Positions 15,446 through 19,087 of a stretch of 19,087 nucleotides of DNA are shown here, in pieces. Origin of the DNA: Paracoccaceae bacterium. GTDB lineage: Bacteria > Pseudomonadota > Alphaproteobacteria > Rhodobacterales > Rhodobacteraceae. The position numbers and the translations under genes were made by a program. The first letter of the stretch is position 1; each line of letters opens with the position of its first letter. The notes beneath the pieces are model-generated. The model was not told where the DNA came from, searched no databases, and was given only the letters and a program-made list of their open reading frames with translations. The DNA is taken from NCBI GenBank assembly GCA_021648225.1, contig JAKITE010000044.1, positions 1 to 19,087 of the forward strand, read 5' to 3'.

Positions 15446-16785
15446 AAATCATTTCCTGCGCGTTTTTTTGCCATGGCCAACAATACCATGCCTGCAACAA
15501 AAAGCAAAATCACAGGGCTGATACCAAGGCGCTGTGATCCGGTTAGCCATGTGGCAAAGCCCACCGCAAACGGGCCGATAAATGCGGTGGCTTTGCCTGC
15601 CATTGCATAAAATCCGAATGCTTCGGTCATGGAGATTTTATCACCGACAAAATGCACCACCAAAGCGCGCGACGATGCCGACATGGAGCCGCCCGCTGCG
15701 CCAATCACGCCGCCACAGATGAAAAACAGAATGTCGGGCAGGTTTGAACCTTCGGCTATGGGGATGAATAAAACCGCCTCGCGGGTGGTGCTAAGCACCG
15801 CCATGCTAACCAAAAGTAACAGCACAATCGAGGTTTGCACCACCGGCATTGCCCCCCATTTGCCATCCGCCCAGCCGCCAAACCACGCGCCCAATGCGCC
15901 CGAAAGCGCGGCAATGATGCCAAAAATGCCCAGCTCGAACGTGGACCAGCCCAGCACCGAGGCCGCATAGATTGCCCCGAATGTATATAGAACCACCAGC
16001 GCGTCGCGATATAACATTGACGACAGGAAAAACATCCAGAGCTGCGGGAATTTTTTGATGGTGGCCCAGCTTTGGCGGATGCCGCCAAGGCCCTCATTCA
16101 CGGCAGCCTTGATTTTGGTGTCTTTGCGCCGGTCCGGTGTGAACAGGAAAAACGGGATGGCAAAGATAATAAACCAGATCGCAGAAATTGGCCCAGAGGC
16201 TCGCGCCGGCTCGCCTTTGGCAGGGTCCAGCCCGAATAACGGATCGGTTCCAATCAGGGTCTGGTCGCCTCCGGGGGCAATGGAAATCAGTAGCAGCACA
16301 AAAACCAGAACAACTACGCCGCCCGCATATCCCAGCGCCCAGCCATAGCCGGATAATTTGCCAACGTCTTTTTTCGGCACCAGATCAGGCAGCATGGCAT
16401 TGGTGAAAATGATGATATATTCCGCGCCAATAAAAGCCGCGATAAAGGAAATATAGACCCAGATCAGGTTTGAAAGGCCAAGTTCCGCCCCCCAAAGCCC
16501 CAGAGAACCGGCAACAAACAAAGCAGCAAATGCCAGAACCCACGGTTTGCGTGGGCCGGTTTTATCAGCTGCTGCACCCAGAAACGGTGCTGTAACGGCC
16601 ACCAGAATTCCGGCAAACCCCACCAGATAACCCCAGTTGGTTTGGCCAACCACCGGGTTTTGCGACAGTTCGTTGACAAAATAGGGGCCAAAAATAAAGG
16701 TAATGACCAAGGTGTGAAACGGCTGTCCGGCCCAGTCAAACAGCATCCATCCCCAGATGCCTTTACGTGATGCGCGTTCCGTCAT
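15442..16785 (-). CDS. MFS transporter, UMF1/Atg22-like family
   Basis: A 447-residue membrane protein with about twelve hydrophobic segments. It has the UMF1-family opening WMLFDWAGQPFHTLVITFIF (residues 13-32) and the loop motif GAAADKTGPRKPW of major facilitators. It also has a long hydrophilic loop near the middle (about 180-235). The fold is that of the family including fungal Atg22, which exports amino acids from the vacuole. Bacterial members are common in Rhodobacteraceae and their substrate is not known. The ATG at 16785-16783 has GAGGGG about 8 bases upstream. It is the first gene of a three-gene overlapping operon with mepA and the phytase-like gene. No direct link to the PKS is evident. 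Confidence 0.87.
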   Translation of the reverse strand: MTERASRKGIWGWMLFDWAGQPFHTLVITFIFGPYFVNELSQNPVVGQTNWGYLVGFAGILVAVTAPFLGAAADKTGPRKPWVLAFAALFVAGSLGLWGAELGLSNLIWVYISFIAAFIGAEYIIIFTNAMLPDLVPKKDVGKLSGYGWALGYAGGVVVLVFVLLLISIAPGGDQTLIGTDPLFGLDPAKGEPARASGPISAIWFIIFAIPFFLFTPDRRKDTKIKAAVNEGLGGIRQSWATIKKFPQLWMFFLSSMLYRDALVVLYTFGAIYAASVLGWSTFELGIFGIIAALSGALGAWFGGWADGKWGAMPVVQTSIVLLLLVSMAVLSTTREAVLFIPIAEGSNLPDILFFICGGVIGAAGGSMSASSRALVVHFVGDKISMTEAFGFYAMAGKATAFIGPFAVGFATWLTGSQRLGISPVILLFVAGMVLLAMAKKRAGNDL

Positions 16786-16925
16786 GTTTTACCCCTCGAA
16801 GTTTTGCAATGATAAGACGGGTAAAGCGACCTTACATCAAGGGATTATTTTAATGACGCCGGCTTTTTCTATGTTACGCTGGGTCAGCGACGCCGATCAA
16901 CGGCGCGTAGCCAAGGGAGAAATCT
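16786..16925. promoter_or_regulatory. Divergent intergenic region (MFS operon / DsrE-family gene)
   Basis: This 140-base gap must hold a leftward promoter for the MFS-mepA operon and a rightward one for the DsrE-family gene. A small hairpin, CGCCG (16891-16895) with CGGCG (16901-16905), lies in the rightward leader. I cannot assign -35/-10 boxes with confidence on either strand. Confidence 0.4.
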
Positions 16926-17366
16926 ATGTTCAAGAAAATGATTGCCGCCATCGCGGTTGTATTTATGTTTGCTGCGCCGGTTTTTGCACAAGAACAGGTT
17001 GTTCACCAGATTGCCTTTCATATTGATGAAAATGACCCGAAACTGATGAACATGACGCTGAACAACGTCAAAAACGTTACTGCATATTTCGAAAGCATCG
17101 GTGAGGCCGTTGAAATTCAGGTTGTGGCTTATGGGCCGGGGTTGCATATGCTGCGCGCCGATACCTCGCCTGTCGCAAGCAGGATAGCCGCGCTTTCGCT
17201 TGAGATCGAAGGGCTGACTTTTGCTGCATGTGGCAACACCATGCGTAAAATGGCAGAAGGCTCGGGGCAGCCGGTTGAACTGCTGGACGAAGCGGTCGTG
17301 GTGACCTCTGGCGTTGTGCAGCTGGTATTGCTGCAAGAGGCCGGCTGGTCGTATATCCGGCCCTGA
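16926..17366 (+). CDS. Exported DsrE-family protein
   Basis: This 146-residue protein has a clear signal peptide (MFKKMIAAIAVVFMFAAPVFA). Its mature part looks like the DsrE/DsrF-like fold: HQIAFHIDENDP at the first strand, LNNVKNVTAYF in the first helix, VEIQVVAYGPGLHML at the second strand, and one cysteine in FAACGNTMRKM. Cytoplasmic DsrE/TusD proteins relay sulfur on a cysteine. Exported versions are widespread but poorly understood, and the single Cys here is in a similar place. AAGGGAG about 7 bases before the ATG supports the start. The gene appears monocistronic and converges on the thioesterase gene. A sulfur-related role is plausible, but nothing beyond family membership supports it. 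Confidence 0.8.
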   Translation: MFKKMIAAIAVVFMFAAPVFAQEQVVHQIAFHIDENDPKLMNMTLNNVKNVTAYFESIGEAVEIQVVAYGPGLHMLRADTSPVASRIAALSLEIEGLTFAACGNTMRKMAEGSGQPVELLDEAVVVTSGVVQLVLLQEAGWSYIRP

Positions 17367-17385
17367 ATTTTTATCGGGCCTCAGG
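17359..17385 (+). terminator. Weak hairpin after the DsrE-family gene
   Basis: GGCCC (17359-17363) can pair with GGGCC (17376-17380). Alternatively CCTGA (17362-17366) can pair with TCAGG (17381-17385), which is followed by TTTT. Both stems are only 5 bases, so this is at best a weak terminator for the gene ending at 17366. Confidence 0.3.
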
Positions 17386-17393
17386 TTTTGACC

Positions 17394-17924
17394 TCAGGTT
17401 TCTGGGGGCCAGACCCGGATTGCCTCGGCGGCGATCCATGCATTTACCCAATCGGGCATTCGGGGGTTCCAATCAGGAATCCCCATTTGTTTGACAACCT
17501 CATCCGTGGGCACAATGCCGTTTTTATCAACAATGGCGGCGCGAAAAATGCCGGATGACGCGGCCTCGCCTTTTACCCACATGCTTTGTTGCAAATAGAC
17601 AAATCGTGCATCGCGGCCAATGGCGCGGGTACGCATTTCGATGCGGTCAAACATCCTGATCCGGCGACGATAGCGCAGGGTATTTCCGGCCAATGTCATG
17701 CCCCATTGCCGGTCTTTCAGGGCGTTGCCCAGCGGGATGCGTTTTGAAAAAGGCAAACGCCCCAGATCATACAGGGTAAGGGTGCGGCCGTTATTCAGCT
17801 CCATCCACGGGTCAAGATCATGGGGCCAGCAGATATGGTGTGATATATGGGTGCCATCAATGGCCAAGGCTGGCGCCTTGCGGTGTTTGTTCAGCTGGTA
17901 GAGCATGCGAAAAATCGGATACAT
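17394..17924 (-). CDS. Acyl-CoA thioesterase-like hotdog protein (THEM6-like)
   Basis: The 176-residue cytoplasmic protein resembles the 4-hydroxybenzoyl-CoA thioesterase/THEM6 group of hotdog proteins. After a short N-terminal segment comes HDLDPWMELNNGRTLTLYDLGR, the equivalent of the D-x-N-x-H-x-N-N-x-x-Y-L active-site helix of that group. Here the usual aromatic and His are replaced, which is typical of the THEM6-like branch. It would hydrolyse an acyl-CoA if active; the substrate is unknown. It starts at the ATG at 17924 and lies alone on the minus strand, 27 bases from the convergent DsrE-family stop. A link to the PKS 4 kb away is possible but unsupported. Confidence 0.75.
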   Translation of the reverse strand: MYPIFRMLYQLNKHRKAPALAIDGTHISHHICWPHDLDPWMELNNGRTLTLYDLGRLPFSKRIPLGNALKDRQWGMTLAGNTLRYRRRIRMFDRIEMRTRAIGRDARFVYLQQSMWVKGEAASSGIFRAAIVDKNGIVPTDEVVKQMGIPDWNPRMPDWVNAWIAAEAIRVWPPET

Positions 17925-17960
17925 AGATGGCCCCTTTGGCGCAATATCGTTAGGTTTTTT

Positions 17961-18010
17961 ATGGAATTCAACCCCTGACCTTGCGCGCCGGCCTCGCGGA
18001 GGTCTTGTTC
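17961..18010 (+). other. Structured leader upstream of yggT: mini-ORF plus terminator-like hairpin
   Basis: A five-codon reading frame (ATG at 17961, stop at 17976-17978, encoding MEFNP) follows TTAGG and is at once followed by a stable stem. GACCT (17977-17981) pairs with AGGTC (18000-18004). A one-base bulge and CGCG/CGCG pairing extend it inward to about 17987/17995. The sequence after it, TTGTTCTTTT (18005-18014), is T-rich, so on the plus strand this resembles an intrinsic terminator. It may be an attenuator for yggT, or may end a short upstream or antisense transcript. The structure is visible; the function is inference. Confidence 0.4.
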
Positions 18011-18055
18011 TTTTGGGATGGGGCGCATAGATGGGTTTGAACGCTTGAAACTGCC

Positions 18056-18060
18056 GGAGA
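18056..18060 (+). promoter_or_regulatory. Ribosome-binding site setting the yggT start
   Basis: GGAGA lies 5 bases before the ATG at 18066. It supports this start over an in-frame candidate 16 codons upstream that has no good site and would add a charged, non-conserved N-terminus. Confidence 0.6.
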
Positions 18061-18065
18061 AACCA

Positions 18066-18353
18066 ATGACCTCGCTTTTTGAAATCCTGTTATTTATTTT
18101 GAATATTATGTGGTTCCTTGTGATCGCCCATATTCTGATAAGCTGGCTGGTGGCATTTCAGGTTTTGAATATGCGCCAACCTCTGGTGCAGCAGATTTAT
18201 TTTGGATTGCAGCGGATTATGGACCCGATTTACAAACCCATTCGCAAAATTCTTCCGTCAATGGGCGGGCTGGATCTGGCGCCGATGGTGGTTATTCTGG
18301 GCATATTCGCAGCCCAGCGGATATTGGCCAATAATATCGGTCTTTTCGGGTAA
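18066..18353 (+). CDS. YggT-family membrane protein
   Basis: This 95-residue protein has two hydrophobic hairpin segments (about residues 4-31 and 70-93). Between them is the conserved YggT stretch MDPIYKPIRKILPSMGGLDLAP. The length and single-repeat form are usual for alphaproteobacterial YggT proteins. The family sits in the inner membrane and has been linked to osmotic tolerance and, by neighbourhood in other bacteria, to cell division. Its biochemical role is not settled. The start at 18066 is chosen for its ribosome-binding site and because the protein then begins directly with the first membrane segment. It follows the structured leader and precedes the aminotransferase by 129 bases. 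Confidence 0.9.
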   Translation: MTSLFEILLFILNIMWFLVIAHILISWLVAFQVLNMRQPLVQQIYFGLQRIMDPIYKPIRKILPSMGGLDLAPMVVILGIFAAQRILANNIGLFG

Positions 18354-18482
18354 TTTACCCTTATCCGGTGCGGGCGGTATTACCTGAATATCTGATAAAA
18401 CAACATTGGGCCCAGGGGGATTACAGCCTTGCAAAAGCAGGAGCTTACCCCGTAAATACGCCTAACCTTACAGGAGATTACC
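18354..18482 (+). promoter_or_regulatory. Leader of the class V aminotransferase gene
   Basis: This 129-base gap ends in a good ribosome-binding site, AGGAGA (18472-18477), 5 bases before the ATG. TTGCAA (18429-18434) with TAAATA (18453-18458), 18 bases apart, is a weak promoter candidate. No clear terminator for yggT is seen. Confidence 0.35.
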
Positions 18483-19087
18483 ATGCCCGGACTTTTGCCA
18501 AATATTGACCCCGACGGGTTGCAGGAATTTTCAGTTGTGTTTACGGATCGTTCGTTGAACCACATGTCAGCCAGTTTTCAGCAGGTGATGCTGGATATTT
18601 CCGACACCCTGAAGGGCGTTTATAATGCCGCCGCAGTGGTGGTTGTGCCCGGTGGCGGCACCTATGGCATGGAGGCCGTGGCACGGCAATTTGCAACCGG
18701 TAAACCGGCTTTGGTTATTCGCAATGGCTGGTTTTCCTATCGCTGGACCCAGATTTTTGAAATGGGGGATATTCCGTCAGAACATACAGCCTTGAAAGCC
18801 CGCCAAACCGGTAATTCGCTAACCGCACCTTTTGCGCCTGTTCCCATTGAAGAGGCAGTGGCGCGCATTCATGCGGAACGCCCCGCCATGGTGTTTGCCG
18901 CACATGTGGAAACTTCGTCAGGCATGATGTTGCCTGACAGTTATATCAAGGCATTGGCTGACGCGACCCACGCGGTTGGCGGCTTGATGGTGCTGGATTG
19001 TATCGCCTCGGGCACGGTCTGGGTTGATATGCAGGAATGCGGCGTTGATCTGCTGATTTCCGCCCCGCAAAAAGGCTGGAGCGCCTC
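18483..19087 (+). CDS. Class V aminotransferase-fold PLP enzyme (partial, N-terminal part)
   Basis: 201 codons are visible from the ATG at 18483; the gene runs off the right edge. The sequence has the class V (alanine-glyoxylate/serine-pyruvate aminotransferase-like) layout. VVVPGGGTYGMEAVA (about 53-67) forms the phosphate-binding turn. AAHVETSSGMMLP is in the middle, the PLP-ring aspartate lies in LMVLDCIASG, and the Schiff-base lysine lies in SAPQKGWSA, just before the edge. This makes up about half of a normal family member of about 390 residues. Substrate cannot be assigned: candidates include alanine, serine or another amino donor with a 2-oxo acid. No other gene of a specific pathway adjoins it within the window. 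Confidence 0.85.
   Translation, partial: MPGLLPNIDPDGLQEFSVVFTDRSLNHMSASFQQVMLDISDTLKGVYNAAAVVVVPGGGTYGMEAVARQFATGKPALVIRNGWFSYRWTQIFEMGDIPSEHTALKARQTGNSLTAPFAPVPIEEAVARIHAERPAMVFAAHVETSSGMMLPDSYIKALADATHAVGGLMVLDCIASGTVWVDMQECGVDLLISAPQKGWSA

Overview
The window reads like a chromosomal segment of an alphaproteobacterium, most likely a marine member of the Rhodobacterales (roseobacter group). This rests on the gene order of the sulfur-oxidation (sox) locus, which matches the Paracoccus/roseobacter arrangement, on Rhodobacteraceae-like neighbours (UMF1-family MFS, MepA, phytase-like esterase, YggT), and on tightly overlapping genes. Base composition looks only moderately GC. The species cannot be named from this sequence alone.

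Region 1 (1-5078) is the regulatory and electron-transfer end of a sox locus. On the minus strand run soxV, soxW, soxX, soxY, soxZ and the first part of soxA, which leaves the window at base 1. SoxYZ carries the sulfur substrate on a C-terminal Cys in the periplasm. SoxXA is the c-type cytochrome that loads thiosulfate onto it. SoxV (CcdA-like) and the periplasmic thioredoxins SoxW and SoxS deliver reducing power. Divergent from soxV, on the plus strand, are soxS, the ArsR-type repressor soxR and a YeeE/YedE sulfur-compound permease, joined by 4-base ATGA overlaps. Inverted repeats lie in the soxV-soxS and soxW-soxX gaps, where SoxR operators are known in related bacteria.

Region 2 (5192-13725) is the most unusual part: a 2403-residue, fully reducing, single-module type I polyketide synthase (KS-AT-DH-pseudoMT-pseudoKR-ER-KR-ACP) whose stop overlaps the start of a PLP-dependent alpha-oxoamine synthase. 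There is no thioesterase domain, so the chain is probably released by decarboxylative condensation with an amino acid. That would give a long-chain 2-amino ketone, chemically like a sphingoid base but built from malonyl units. The product is unknown. No strong terminator is visible between the sulfur permease and the PKS.

Region 3 (13722-16785, minus strand) is a three-gene operon with 4-base overlaps: UMF1-family MFS transporter, penicillin-insensitive murein endopeptidase (mepA) and an exported phytase-like esterase. Its last gene converges on the oxoamine synthase gene, overlapping it by 4 bases.

Region 4 (16786-19087) holds an exported DsrE-family protein (+), a hotdog thioesterase-like protein (-), a YggT-family membrane protein (+) with a structured leader, and the first 201 codons of a class V aminotransferase (+). 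No gap between genes exceeds 300 bases. I saw no rRNA, tRNA, CRISPR array, insertion sequence or prophage gene.
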